Assembly: GCA_022824145.1 (NCBI GenBank)
Contig: JAJEAY010000103.1
Coordinates: 55,082-119,081, forward strand
Length of the DNA: 64,000 nucleotides
Direction: 5' to 3'
Source of the DNA: Rhodobacter sp.
Lineage (GTDB): Bacteria > Pseudomonadota > Alphaproteobacteria > Rhodobacterales > Rhodobacteraceae
Part shown: positions 1-8,875 of the stretch, one piece after another
Layout of the letters: every line of letters begins with the position of its first letter
How positions within the stretch are numbered: position 1 is the stretch's first letter
Position numbers and translations under genes: made by a program
Notes under the pieces: model-generated
The model's database searches: none
Told to the model about the DNA's origin: nothing
The model's input: the letters and a program-made list of their open reading frames with translations, nothing else

Positions 1-711
1 CGCGATCTCTGCATTGTCGAGGTGAGATCCCGATGCCATACGGTATTCTTTGGCGGGTTCGTGGCCGGAAAGGAAGTGGTTCATGGTGATCAGCACGTCC
101 GCGCCGGTCGCAAATTCCACCAGTGGCATATGAATGCCACCTGAATCCCCACCATAGACGATTGAGCCTTCCTCGGTCTCGATACGGTACGAAAGAGCGT
201 TCAACGGTTGGCCAACATGACGGGCCGGTCCGACTTTTATGGTCCAGCCCAGGCCCTCGATGACATCGCCAGGTGAGACTTCCAGCTGTTCGAAAGCCGG
301 CCCCGCACGTGGCGGTGTACCTCCGCGCGTCCTGTAGACTCCCAACGAGGCTTCGCTGGTGCAGCGCGACTCGATGTCCATCGAAAAGGCGCCTTTGGGT
401 CCGAAAAAGGCATCCATGATGTGATCAAGCGGCTTGGGACCGAACACTTTAAGCGGCCGTTGGGTAGGGGAGCCGTGATCCCATCTAGTCAGTGCGAGTC
501 GTGGGAAGTCGGCGATATGGTCGTAGTGATAATGTGTCGCGAAGAAGTGCGTGACATCTCGTGCGCGGTATCCCCCTTCGATGAACCGGTGATGAACTCC
601 TGCGCCGTGATCGAAGACGATCAGGTCGTTTCCGATTTCGGCGACGTAGCCGGAGCAGAGGCGCTTGAGCGAAGGGGCAGGCGTTCCGCTTCCAAGCATC
701 TGGAATTTCAT
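1..711 (-). CDS. MBL-fold metallo-hydrolase (RNase Z-like), C-terminus cut by window edge
   Basis: The frame is open from an ATG at 711 down to base 1, so about 237 residues are visible and the C-terminus lies outside the window. The start reads MKFQMLGSGTPAPSLKR, the usual first strand of RNase Z/arylsulfatase-like beta-lactamase-fold hydrolases. A zinc-binding THYHYDHIADF motif (HxHxDH) follows at about residue 60, and YGGDSGG and MNHFLSGHEP further on are where the family has its later Asp and His ligands. It begins 13 bp after the TRAP permease stop on the same strand, so it is probably the third gene of that operon and acts on the imported compound or a derivative. The substrate cannot be told from sequence. 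Confidence 0.85.
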   Translation of the reverse strand, partial: MKFQMLGSGTPAPSLKRLCSGYVAEIGNDLIVFDHGAGVHHRFIEGGYRARDVTHFFATHYHYDHIADFPRLALTRWDHGSPTQRPLKVFGPKPLDHIMDAFFGPKGAFSMDIESRCTSEASLGVYRTRGGTPPRAGPAFEQLEVSPGDVIEGLGWTIKVGPARHVGQPLNALSYRIETEEGSIVYGGDSGGIHMPLVEFATGADVLITMNHFLSGHEPAKEYRMASGSHLDNAEIA

Positions 712-724
712 ATTGTTCGTTCCC

Positions 725-2695
725 CTACGTTGACCCAATAGCGCTTTCAGTGGCACGCGTGCGGCGGGACTCCACCACAAAAATAACTGCCGCGAGCGCA
801 AAACCGGCGATGCGTGCTGTTACAAGAGGCAAAGCCATCAATCCCGCCGCAAAAATCAGCCCCGCACGCATGGCCGGCGGCATGCCAGCGGAGAACGCCG
901 ATCCGGAGAGGCCCGCATTCAGTGCCACGAACAGCATCATCACGATGACAAAGACGAATCCGCGCTCAAGCCAGTTGCCCTCGAGCATCAGCAATTCGGG
1001 CGAAATGATGAACAGGACCGGCAGGCAGAACCCCGGCAGTCCGAGCCGTGTGGCGTTGAGGGCCGTGCGGAAGTAGTCGCCGCCGGCGATTTTGGATCCT
1101 ACCAATGCCGCAAGTGCCACAGGTGGAGTGATGGCGGACATATTGGCATAGAAGAAGACGAACATATGCGCAGCCAATAGGTCGATACCAAAGCCGACAA
1201 GCGCTGGGGCGCCCAAAACTGCGACAATGGAGTAGGCAGCGGGCGTCGGCATGCCCAGTCCGAAAACCAGACATGACAGGGCGGCGAGCAGCAGGAGAAT
1301 CCAAAGGCTGCTATCGGCCAGTGCCAGGATCATGTTTGATAGCTTCTGCGCAAAACCGGTGACAGTGAGCATATCAACAATGATGCCGATCACTGCAATG
1401 ACCACAGCGATCTGTGCTCCGTTTCGCACTCCGTCATAGAAACCGGACAGTATGCGCCGAGAGGTTGCGCGAACCCCGTCCATCGGGTGGAACCTGTGCA
1501 GCCAGACCTGTTTGCCGAACTCGGTCACTGCGATAAAGGCCGAGGCAGCAATGCCAGCATGCGCAGGCGGCACATTGACCATCAAAAGATAGATCAGGAT
1601 GATCAACCCGAACATCAGGTGGGCGTACTGACGGACTTCGGCGCCAAGTTTTAACTTTTCCGCCGCTTCACCATCGGACTGAACGCCTTGAAGGCCTGTG
1701 CTGACAGCCGTGAAATGAACGGCAACCAGAAGGTTCCCGTAGTAGATCAGCGCGGGCAGCAGCGCTGCGGCCATCACGGCAGGGTAGGAAATCCCCGTCA
1801 TGCCGACGATCAGAAACGCCGTTAGCCCCATGATCGGTGGCATGAACTGGCCACCGGTGGATGCCACAGCCTCGACGGCACCAGCCTGCTCCGGCTGGAA
1901 TCCGTTTTTCTTCATTAGCGGAATGGTGATCGCTCCCGTCGAGGCCACGTTTGCCACCGTGCTTCCCGAAATCATGCCCATCATGCCCGATCCCAGAACC
2001 GCGACCTTGGCCGGACCGCCAGCGGACCTTCCGCTCAGACGGCTTGAGATGGTGAGGATGAAGTCGATGCCGCCCGTGGACTTAAGCAACCCGGCAAAGA
2101 CCATGAAGACGAAGATGAGCGAACCGGAAAACCCAGTCATTCCCCCCAATAGCCCTTGGAAGAATGGGATGGAGGTGTAGGAGATCAGGCGAGCGAAAGT
2201 GATGCCGCTGTGATAGAACAGATGACTGCCGAACACATAGCCGAACACTCCGTAGACAAGCACTATGAACGCCAGCGTCGGTATGGTCCAGCCCCAGCTG
2301 AGCGCCGCGGCTGTGAAGGCGAGCACCAACAGAGTGCATCCCACGACAATATCGCCTTGATTGGGACCAAACATCCTGTCTTCGATCAGGGCATCGAAGG
2401 ACGCGAACACATAAAGAAAGCACAATAGCGCGGCGACTGCCATGACCCGGACTGTCCACTGAAGCCAGGTCTTTGCCGTCGTCGCCGCAGTCATCAGGAA
2501 CACGACGGTCAAGCCAAAGCCGAGATGGAGGGCCTTGAACTGGCCTGACGGGATGATGAGCAGCCATAGCTGCGCAATGTGGCTGGCCACCATGAAGAGT
2601 ACGCAGGCCAACAGCAGCCAGCCGCCTAGGGTAACTTGGCCTGAACCGTCCCTTTCAGTTTCAGTGGGAAGCCAGTTTCTGTCCACGTCTGACAT
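725..2695 (-). CDS. TRAP transporter permease, fused small and large subunits (TAXI type)
   Basis: A 656-residue, very hydrophobic protein with many transmembrane segments. Fused DctQ-DctM (4TM/12TM) permeases of TAXI-type TRAP systems have this length. The DctM-like core shows GSGMMGMISGSTVANVAST and, later, GMPTPAAYSIVAVLGAP, both typical of the large subunit. TRAP systems drive solute uptake with an ion gradient and take the ligand from a periplasmic binding protein, here the gene just upstream. The gap to that gene is 30 bp and holds a small hairpin. The substrate is unknown; TAXI systems are generally linked to dicarboxylates, amino acids or other organic anions. Confidence 0.93.
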   Translation of the reverse strand: MSDVDRNWLPTETERDGSGQVTLGGWLLLACVLFMVASHIAQLWLLIIPSGQFKALHLGFGLTVVFLMTAATTAKTWLQWTVRVMAVAALLCFLYVFASFDALIEDRMFGPNQGDIVVGCTLLVLAFTAAALSWGWTIPTLAFIVLVYGVFGYVFGSHLFYHSGITFARLISYTSIPFFQGLLGGMTGFSGSLIFVFMVFAGLLKSTGGIDFILTISSRLSGRSAGGPAKVAVLGSGMMGMISGSTVANVASTGAITIPLMKKNGFQPEQAGAVEAVASTGGQFMPPIMGLTAFLIVGMTGISYPAVMAAALLPALIYYGNLLVAVHFTAVSTGLQGVQSDGEAAEKLKLGAEVRQYAHLMFGLIILIYLLMVNVPPAHAGIAASAFIAVTEFGKQVWLHRFHPMDGVRATSRRILSGFYDGVRNGAQIAVVIAVIGIIVDMLTVTGFAQKLSNMILALADSSLWILLLLAALSCLVFGLGMPTPAAYSIVAVLGAPALVGFGIDLLAAHMFVFFYANMSAITPPVALAALVGSKIAGGDYFRTALNATRLGLPGFCLPVLFIISPELLMLEGNWLERGFVFVIVMMLFVALNAGLSGSAFSAGMPPAMRAGLIFAAGLMALPLVTARIAGFALAAVIFVVESRRTRATESAIGST

Positions 2696-2699
2696 ATTC

Positions 2700-2712
2700 G
2701 CCGGTCCCCGGC
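2700..2712 (-). promoter_or_regulatory. small hairpin between TRAP binding-protein and permease genes
   Basis: GCCGG and CCGGC are separated by three bases, giving a 5-bp GC stem in the 30-bp gap between the two genes. There is no T-run. A hairpin in this place can protect the upstream message and lower permease expression relative to the binding protein. The stem is short, so this is tentative; two other transporter operons in the window have longer hairpins in the same position. Confidence 0.35.
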
Positions 2713-2725
2713 CGACGATTGTGGC

Positions 2726-3721
2726 TTAAGTCATGGCGATGGTGAGTTCGTCCCTCCAAAGACCGTTTTCTCTGTAGTACTGGGCCGCACCTCCGTTAAC
2801 CGGGTGACCGACAAGCAGTCCGCTAGCCGCGTTCTCTGGTGAGACGCCGCCAAGGGCTTTGCCAAAGCCGCGAACCTCCTCGGCATGGTCAAGCACTGCT
2901 TTTGTGATCGCATAGCCTTCTTCCGCGGTGACAGTGGTGTCGGCTCCAAGAATGCCGGCCAGCGCCGGTACATTGATCGTCTTTTCAAGGACGGGCCAGG
3001 TGTCAGGTGTCAGTTCGCTGACCAGGATGCCTGAATTCGCCGCATTAGCCGCTTGCAGTATCTCTAGCGGAAACTCAATTGCGCGCAGATTGCTGGCGGC
3101 TTCGGCTTTTGCGACCACGCCCGCTGGGAAGCCGTTGGTGAAAATCCCGTAGATCGCATCGACTTGCCCGAGTCCGAAATTGTCATAAACTTCGCCCCAT
3201 GCGCCGTATACGAAGTTGATGTCGTCGGCCATGCCCGCAGCCTCGAACAGAACCTTTGACGCCGACGCCGCTCCGCTTCCGGGCTTGGACGGCGAATATG
3301 TGCGGCCGCGCAGGTCTTCCCAGGTCATGATGTCCGAGCTTTCCTTGACCAGAATCGGCCATTTCCACTGCACGTAGGACAATAGCTGGTTTGCTTCGAT
3401 TACACCTGGGAACGGTTTGTTGCCAGCCTTCGCATTCACCCAGTCGAGCGACGTGGTATGCGCGATGTCGAGTTCGTCCCGATCCATCAGAACGAAGTTC
3501 TCCGTCGTCCCGGCGGTGGCCTGTACGGCACTCCTCAAATCGGTGTACCTGTTGGTGACGTTGGAAAGCGCCTCCAGAATGGTGTAGCCAGACGAGCCAA
3601 GGCTGGACGATCCCCAGCGCAGGCTGCGTGCCGCAAGTGCTGTGGTCGGAACTGCGGCCGCGGCAAGCCCCAATGCTGCCGCCCCCTTCAGCACGCCACG
3701 ACGGTAAATTGAATGGGTCAT
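2726..3721 (-). CDS. TAXI family TRAP transporter solute-binding protein
   Basis: 331 residues from ATG 3721. This start has a GGGGAGG Shine-Dalgarno sequence, and an export signal follows at once (IYRRGVLKGAAALGLAAAAV, with twin arginines as in Tat signals, then an Ala-rich core ending near TALAA). The frame stays open upstream of it, but there is no ribosome site there. The mature part begins RSLRWGSSSLGSSGYTILEA, typical of TAXI proteins, and carries internal segments such as TYSPSKPGSGAA. It binds solute in the periplasm and passes it to the fused permease encoded downstream. Divergent from a LysR gene that probably controls the operon. Confidence 0.92.
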   Translation of the reverse strand: MTHSIYRRGVLKGAAALGLAAAAVPTTALAARSLRWGSSSLGSSGYTILEALSNVTNRYTDLRSAVQATAGTTENFVLMDRDELDIAHTTSLDWVNAKAGNKPFPGVIEANQLLSYVQWKWPILVKESSDIMTWEDLRGRTYSPSKPGSGAASASKVLFEAAGMADDINFVYGAWGEVYDNFGLGQVDAIYGIFTNGFPAGVVAKAEAASNLRAIEFPLEILQAANAANSGILVSELTPDTWPVLEKTINVPALAGILGADTTVTAEEGYAITKAVLDHAEEVRGFGKALGGVSPENAASGLLVGHPVNGGAAQYYRENGLWRDELTIAMT

Positions 3722-3830
3722 GGGTAAACCTCCCCTGAATTTGCTGCCTGCGCCCTGCAGCGAGTATCCGCGCTGCCTGTGCAGAATGGAATTGACAAAA
3801 TTGATTGACGCGCTATAAGTGTTTTTGATA
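3722..3830. promoter_or_regulatory. divergent promoter region, TRAP operon / LysR gene
   Basis: About 110 bp between the TAXI start and the LysR start. It is more AT-rich than the surroundings, with TTGACAAAATTGATTGACG near 3790-3808 and a T-run near 3822. LysR proteins usually bind such divergent gaps and control both sides. No T-N11-A half-site was identified with confidence. Confidence 0.5.
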
Positions 3831-4757
3831 ATGAGAGGTTGTGTAGACAATTCTGTGAAACTCCAGCAGTTGAGATATCTCGTCGCTGTGGCGGAAGAAG
3901 GCAGTTTGCTTCAGGCCTCGCGGCGTGAGGGCGTCGCGCAGCCGGCACTCTCGCAGCAGTTGAAGGCGCTGGAAGACAGTGTTCAGGCAAAGCTCCTTCA
4001 CCGAACTTCCCGTGGCACCCGCGTTACAAAAAGCGGAGCTGTCATGTTGGAGCACGCAAAGGCAATTCTTGAACGCGCCGTCATCGCAGCGCGCGATGTC
4101 CAGGAACAGCGCGACACGATAACCGGGGAAATTTCCCTGATGGTTGCGAGCGCCGTCGCAGAATTGATATTGCCCAGATTTCTGAAGCAGATGTCGATAG
4201 AGTTCCCGGACGTGGCATTGCGGGTCAGTGCGCAGGACAGCGGGGCGGTGCAGTCCGCTCTCGAACACGCGCGCGTCGACTTGGGTGTGCTGCCAGACCA
4301 TGACCAGCTAAAGAGCGTCAATTCGCGCCATTTGCTGACGGAACCCATGGTGTTCGTTTCTGCGTCAGATGGCAGCACTTCGTATGCCCAGGCACCGATC
4401 TCTTTCAGCAAAGCGGTCGAAAGCCCGTTGATCACTGTTGAGAAGGGGCATCCCTTGCGGATTGAACTGGAAAAGCTTGCCGCGAAACACCGGGTTTCGC
4501 TGAATGTCGCCGCCGAGTCGAACTCGCTGCTGATGATACGCAGTTACGTCGAAAGCGGCTTGGCGAACTGCATTCTGCCCAGGTGTTCCGTAGCAGAGAA
4601 AGAAAAGGTCGGGGTTCTGCGCACCTGTTCGATTGTCAAACCTAACATCACCCAGCGATACCTTGTTGCGTGGCCCAAGTTGCGACCGCTCGTCCGGGCA
4701 GGAGAGGTCTCGGCCGAGCTTCTTCGGCGCGAATTCGAAACCAGTTACGGAAGTTGA
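3831..4757 (+). CDS. LysR family transcriptional regulator
   Basis: 308 residues if ATG 3831 is used. The winged-helix DNA-binding domain is clear: LQQLRYLVAVAEEGSLLQA, then GVAQPALSQQLKALE as the helix-turn-helix, in roughly the first 65 residues. A periplasmic-binding-like effector domain follows, and the total length is normal for the family. The start is uncertain: ATG 3819, ATG 3831 and GTG 3855 are all in frame, none has a strong ribosome site, and GTG 3855 would best match where LysR proteins usually begin. It points away from the TRAP operon and is the natural candidate for its regulator, with a ligand related to the transported solute. Confidence 0.93.
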   Translation: MRGCVDNSVKLQQLRYLVAVAEEGSLLQASRREGVAQPALSQQLKALEDSVQAKLLHRTSRGTRVTKSGAVMLEHAKAILERAVIAARDVQEQRDTITGEISLMVASAVAELILPRFLKQMSIEFPDVALRVSAQDSGAVQSALEHARVDLGVLPDHDQLKSVNSRHLLTEPMVFVSASDGSTSYAQAPISFSKAVESPLITVEKGHPLRIELEKLAAKHRVSLNVAAESNSLLMIRSYVESGLANCILPRCSVAEKEKVGVLRTCSIVKPNITQRYLVAWPKLRPLVRAGEVSAELLRREFETSYGS

Positions 4758-5201
4758 CTTTGTGTATTTCGTTTCGGCTGACCGCTGATCTGTTCGATTG
4801 GGGGAGCAGTAACTTGAACGAATGTGTGGGCCGCCGTGGCTTGAGCGGTGCGCGGCATACGTCAAATTGGACTCGTTTCCGAACACGGAGGTATTGCGGC
4901 TTCCGTCCTGCTATGTGCTCAAGCGGCAGGGATTCACGAGTCAAAGCCGGCCAATGCAATAATGATGCTAGGGTCTGCGATTCCTGTTCGAAATGGAACA
5001 GTCACAGACAGGACTTGATTCGTGGCCGGTAGATTCGAGGGAGCCACTCATGAGGTTAACTGGCATTCACCATTGCCAAATCCGCCGAGCGACGGCTACT
5101 GCCGGTTTCATCGTCGCTACGGTCACTGAATTCCACGCGAGCAACAAACTGAGCCACATGAGACTGCCTGCGCGATTTACCCGCCAAACGATACCTGGAC
5201 T
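4758..5201. other. gene-free stretch
   Basis: 444 bp between the LysR gene and the propeller protein, which converge here. The short ORFs have arginine-rich, low-complexity translations and no recognisable motif. No tRNA and no clear terminator were seen. Confidence 0.5.
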
Positions 5202-6149
5202 TCATGTCCATTCGACCCGTGCAGCCGCGATGCAGTTTTCGCCTCCTGCAGCGTAAAAGACGTGATCCTCGAAAACGTATGGATCGCGTAAGGCGTGTTC
5301 GATTCCTTCGGAAGCTCCGATTCGGGAGGCTACTTTCGGACGTGTCACGCCTTCCCAATCTAGTTCTGGCGCAAGCACCGCGCTGGGTGTTCCGAGTGTC
5401 CATTCGTTCCAATGCTCGGCCGGCGTTATGGGGAGATGCCAGATCCGCTCAGGGCAGTCTCCAATAAGGGAGTAAAAACAATGGAGCACGTCTTTTCGCC
5501 ACACGAGCGCGGGGTGACGAGGGATCAGGTTCGGGCCGTTCGGTCGCTCCAGAATAGGCGGCCCCTTAATGAAAGGGCCGCACAAGGAATTCGCGGAGTA
5601 CACCTCTCCTCCCCAAGCGATTCCGATGACGCGGCTCCTGATCTGACAAACCCGGAGATATGGCGGCGTGACCTCCCGACTACAGCCCTCCGTAGCGAAA
5701 TTGACGCCGTCGTGTGACTTGGCGATAGCGGTGACCTGTCGGCCGTCTTCGCGAAGCCCGTGATAGAACATCACGACCTGCTGTCGTCTGGCATCGATAT
5801 GAACGTCGGGCGAGGCGATGTGCGGTGGCTCAAGAAGGGACTCGTCGGCATCGTTCCGCCACTGAACGTCGAACTGCGCGAAACCCGTGTCCTTCAGGTG
5901 CAGAGGCTGGCAGTCCTGTACCTGCCATGGACCAGCGATCCTGTCAGCGACGGCCAACCGAATGAAATTACCAGTGTGATGCGCGAAGTACATATAGAAC
6001 CGGCCAAGTGGGTTCGGCACCCAGAAGGGAGACCGAATCACGCAGGGGCCATTCAGGTTCTCGCCGATTTTGGAATGGGACGCTGGCGTCAGAAGAGGCT
6101 CTTCGGAGCAGCGCGTCAGACTTGGAGCTTTGATAGGAGGCACGTCCAT
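5202..6149 (-). CDS. five-bladed beta-propeller protein, GH43/GH32-like
   Basis: 315 residues, no signal peptide. Segments such as VIRSPFWVPNPLGRFYMYFA, ASPDVHIDARRQQVVMFYHG and ALRDPYVFEDHVFYAAGGE recur at blade-like spacing, as in GH43/GH32/GH68-type five-bladed propellers (sheet, acidic residue, aromatic-rich strand). Those enzymes hydrolyse arabinosides, xylosides or fructosides, but many relatives are uncharacterised and the catalytic acids cannot be assigned by eye. No ribosome site stands out before ATG 6149. It lies alone between gene-free stretches and shares its strand with the SDR operon further upstream. The propeller fold is likely; enzyme activity is inference. Confidence 0.7.
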   Translation of the reverse strand: MDVPPIKAPSLTRCSEEPLLTPASHSKIGENLNGPCVIRSPFWVPNPLGRFYMYFAHHTGNFIRLAVADRIAGPWQVQDCQPLHLKDTGFAQFDVQWRNDADESLLEPPHIASPDVHIDARRQQVVMFYHGLREDGRQVTAIAKSHDGVNFATEGCSREVTPPYLRVCQIRSRVIGIAWGGEVYSANSLCGPFIKGPPILERPNGPNLIPRHPALVWRKDVLHCFYSLIGDCPERIWHLPITPAEHWNEWTLGTPSAVLAPELDWEGVTRPKVASRIGASEGIEHALRDPYVFEDHVFYAAGGENCIAAARVEWT

Positions 6150-6467
6150 ACTGCACGTTCGGTCAATAATGGCGGCAGATCAAGGATATGCCCTGTGGAG
6201 AACGCCTCCTTCGGTGTAGCGCAGGGGGCCAGTCACTGAACGCTGCAGCCGTTCCCGCACCAATTCGCTCGTTGCCGTTTCAGAATACTCGCCAGCCGGA
6301 AAACCGTGCTGAACTTCGAAGGTTCATGCCTCGCGATCAAGGATCTCTCCCTATCCGCTTGCTATACCGTGCGAAAGGCGGCCGGTATACAGCCTCAGCC
6401 CTGAATCAATCGGGATCCGCTGGCCGGGCGGCAAAGATTCAAGCGCATTGCGACGAGCGCGGTTTGC
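6150..6467. other. gene-free stretch
   Basis: 318 bp between the SDR stop and the propeller start, both on the minus strand. No coding pattern, RNA gene or clear terminator was seen. Confidence 0.45.
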
Positions 6468-7217
6468 TCAGCAGGTGTAGTTCAGCCCGAGACGGCCACC
6501 ATCAACATAAATGGTTTCCCCGGTGACGTAGCTGGATTTCTTCGAGCACAGAAAGGCCACCACATCGCCGACCTCGCGAGCGCTGCCGGGTCGTCCCAGC
6601 GGGGTGCGCGACATCGCGACCTTGAACGCCTCGGGATTGGCGTTCACTCCTGCCATCATCGCAGTATCAATCGAACCGGGCCCTACCGCATTGACGCGGA
6701 TGTTGTGTTTCGCGAGAGCCAAAGCCGCCACCTTGGTAAGCTGCATAACTCCACCCTTGGACGCGCAATAGGCAGGGATAGCTGGAATGGCGACTTGAGC
6801 ATTGACTGAGGACATATTCACGATGGCGCCTTCGATCCTGTTCTCCACCATAACCCGCGCCGCCAGCTGCATCGCGAGAAACACTCCTTTCAGATTAATG
6901 TCGATCACTCTATCGAATGCGTCCTGTTCATAGCTGAGAAAATCTCCGGGCATCGCCACGCCCGCATTGTTGACAAGCGCGTGCACGGGTCCGTGATCCG
7001 TTGCGACCCGGCCGAACATCGCCTTCACCTGAGACGCATCTCCCATGTCGCAGGTTAACCCGGCAACTGCATTCAGTTGTGTTGCCGCGGTCGCAACACC
7101 GTCCGGGTTTATGTCTGACAGGATGACGTCAAAGCCATCTTCGGCCAGAGCTTCCGCACAGGCGTATCCGATGCCCTGGGCGGCGCCGGTGATCAGTGCG
7201 AGCGGTTTCGGTTTCAT
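6468..7217 (-). CDS. SDR family NAD(P)-dependent oxidoreductase
   Basis: A 249-residue classical short-chain dehydrogenase. The cofactor motif GAAQGIGYACAEAL (TGxxxGxG type) is near the N-terminus, NNAGVA is near residue 85, and the catalytic Ser-Tyr-Lys set is in MSSVNAQVAI...YCASKGG around residues 135-155. SDILSDINPDG-type residues after beta2 (LSDIN) suggest preference for NAD over NADP. The C-terminus GETIYVDGGRLGLNYTC is typical. It starts 4 bp after a small ORF that overlaps the FAD oxidoreductase gene, so the three are probably one transcript and may act in one oxidation pathway. Substrate unknown. Confidence 0.92.
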   Translation of the reverse strand: MKPKPLALITGAAQGIGYACAEALAEDGFDVILSDINPDGVATAATQLNAVAGLTCDMGDASQVKAMFGRVATDHGPVHALVNNAGVAMPGDFLSYEQDAFDRVIDINLKGVFLAMQLAARVMVENRIEGAIVNMSSVNAQVAIPAIPAYCASKGGVMQLTKVAALALAKHNIRVNAVGPGSIDTAMMAGVNANPEAFKVAMSRTPLGRPGSAREVGDVVAFLCSKKSSYVTGETIYVDGGRLGLNYTC

Positions 7218-7221
7218 GGCG

Positions 7222-7488
7222 TCATCCTTCTATCCCAAAGTCTTCTTTGGCTGGGTTGGCTGTGACCAATACTTCGCGCAGGTCTGCCGCGGCAAGAGTC
7301 GGATGCCGATCTTTCTGCGTCCCGTAGCTGTCTCCCGCCGGGAGGTCGAACTTCAGACGCGATTCGTTTCCGGAAGGTTGCTGCTTTTTGCTGCAGAGCT
7401 TGGTGCCGTAGGCAAGTTCAGCCGATCCCGCTGAACCGTTTGCACCGCCAATCCTTCCTCGAAATGGGTTAACGACCCGAATGGTCAT
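7222..7488 (-). CDS. small ORF coupled to FAD oxidoreductase gene
   Basis: 88 codons. The ATG at 7488 overlaps the TGA of the FAD oxidoreductase by 4 bp (ATGA), and the stop lies 4 bp before the SDR start, so the ORF exactly fills the gap in the operon. The N-terminus MTIRVVNPFRGRIGG recalls the first strand of Asp/Glu/hydantoin racemases (MxIxVINPN), but the rest, including KFDLPAGDSYGTQKDRHP and LVTANPAKEDFG, shows no known motif and is far too short for that family. It may be a genuine small protein or the decayed remnant of a longer gene. The placement is strong evidence for translation; the function is unknown. Confidence 0.4.
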   Translation of the reverse strand: MTIRVVNPFRGRIGGANGSAGSAELAYGTKLCSKKQQPSGNESRLKFDLPAGDSYGTQKDRHPTLAAADLREVLVTANPAKEDFGIEG

Positions 7489-8762
7489 CGCAGACCTTTC
7501 CAAAGCTGGTTCGCTGTAAATGCCAGATCGTAGAGCCTTGATGTAATCGCGGCTCGTGGCGCTTGTGATGGGTTGGTTACAGGCAATGGCAGGTGTGTCG
7601 GGTCCATTCCTGTCAGAAGATCGGCGATCGCGCTTCCGAAGAGCGTGCCTGTCGTGATGCCGCGGCCGTTGTACCCGATTGCTGTCCAAAGTCTCGGCGC
7701 CAGCTGATGGATGCGAGGCAGATGATCCGGGGTCATTGCGATCTGACCATGCCACGCCTCGTCAAAGGAAACGCGCCCCAGTTCGGGGAACATGCGGGCG
7801 ATCCGTTTTTTGGCCCAACGTCTCGTTAGTCCCTTGTTCTTCGAACCGATCACGCGACCCATTGTGCCAACGAGCAGTCGGTCATTGGCGTCGCGCCGGA
7901 CACTGAACATAATCGGCCCCGTATCCCACACACCTTGCCGTCCCGGCAGGATGTGACCCGCGCTTGATCCAAGCGGTTCTGTCGCGAACTGAAGGTAATG
8001 GATCATCGTGAAGACATTCCGCAGGTCTGGCCAAAGCCCGTCAGTGTAGGCATTCGTGCCAAGGACCACGGCATCGGCGCGGAAGTCCCCAGCATCGGTA
8101 AGCACATGCCAAGTTCCGCTCTCGCGTTCCAGCTTTTCGACCCGGACACCGGTACTGATCTTTGCGCCCGCTCCCGTAGCCGCGCGGGCAAGCCCGCGAC
8201 AGTAGCCCATCGGATTGATCGTTCCTGCGCGGTGGTCGAGGAGTCCGCCGTGGTAAACTGTTGTCCCAATCATTTCGGCGACGTGTTCTGGACCAAGCAG
8301 GTCAACCGGCTCGCCAAGGCGCCGCCACTCTGCGTGGCGGTCTTTCAGATCTTCCGATCCCGAAGGACCATGCGCCGCGTGAATGGTGCCGGTCTTGGTA
8401 ACTTCACAGCGGATCTGATGCGTTTCTATCAGATCGAAGACTACGGACGGGCCTTCACTGAACCGGCGGAGAAAACGCTCTCCGAACTCAGGGCCGAGTT
8501 TCTCACGAACTTTCGCGGGCGGCAGCCAGAGCGCGGCGTTCACGAGGCCGACGTTCCGGCCCGATCCTCCATATCCTATGTGCTTCGCCTCAAGTACATG
8601 TGCTAACAGTCCTTTGCCGGCGCAGTGAAGCGCTGCGGACAGGCCGGTGAAGCCTCCACCCACGATGGCGACGTCAACAGTCTGGTCCGGCACGGCGACG
8701 GATTCGATTTCAGTCTCTTCGGATGTAGCGTCCCAAAGCGATATAGGGGCGGAGCGATACAT
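7485..8762 (-). CDS. FAD-dependent oxidoreductase, DadA/PuuB-like
   Basis: 425 residues from ATG 8762 (MYRSAPISLWDATSEE). An upstream in-frame ATG at 8858 would add 32 residues of unlikely sequence. The FAD-binding Rossmann motif VDVAIVGGGFTGLSAALHC is near residue 37, followed by YGGSGRNVGLVNAALW, the gamma-glutamylputrescine oxidase/D-amino-acid dehydrogenase-type signature. The C-terminus has TAIGYNGRGITTGTLFGSAI, typical of these enzymes. They oxidise amines or amino acids and pass electrons to oxygen or a quinone; the exact substrate is open. It leads a probable operon with a coupled small ORF and an SDR, and is divergent from a rhodanese gene. Confidence 0.9.
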   Translation of the reverse strand: MYRSAPISLWDATSEETEIESVAVPDQTVDVAIVGGGFTGLSAALHCAGKGLLAHVLEAKHIGYGGSGRNVGLVNAALWLPPAKVREKLGPEFGERFLRRFSEGPSVVFDLIETHQIRCEVTKTGTIHAAHGPSGSEDLKDRHAEWRRLGEPVDLLGPEHVAEMIGTTVYHGGLLDHRAGTINPMGYCRGLARAATGAGAKISTGVRVEKLERESGTWHVLTDAGDFRADAVVLGTNAYTDGLWPDLRNVFTMIHYLQFATEPLGSSAGHILPGRQGVWDTGPIMFSVRRDANDRLLVGTMGRVIGSKNKGLTRRWAKKRIARMFPELGRVSFDEAWHGQIAMTPDHLPRIHQLAPRLWTAIGYNGRGITTGTLFGSAIADLLTGMDPTHLPLPVTNPSQAPRAAITSRLYDLAFTANQLWKGLR

Positions 8763-8875
8763 TGCGATCACCAATGAGTGGATTGCGGGTGCGAACCGAC
8801 CTTGCGGTCTAAAATTATGCGTGTCAATATAATGAAACACCGTTCCAGATATCAGCACATTTGGCGATTGACATC

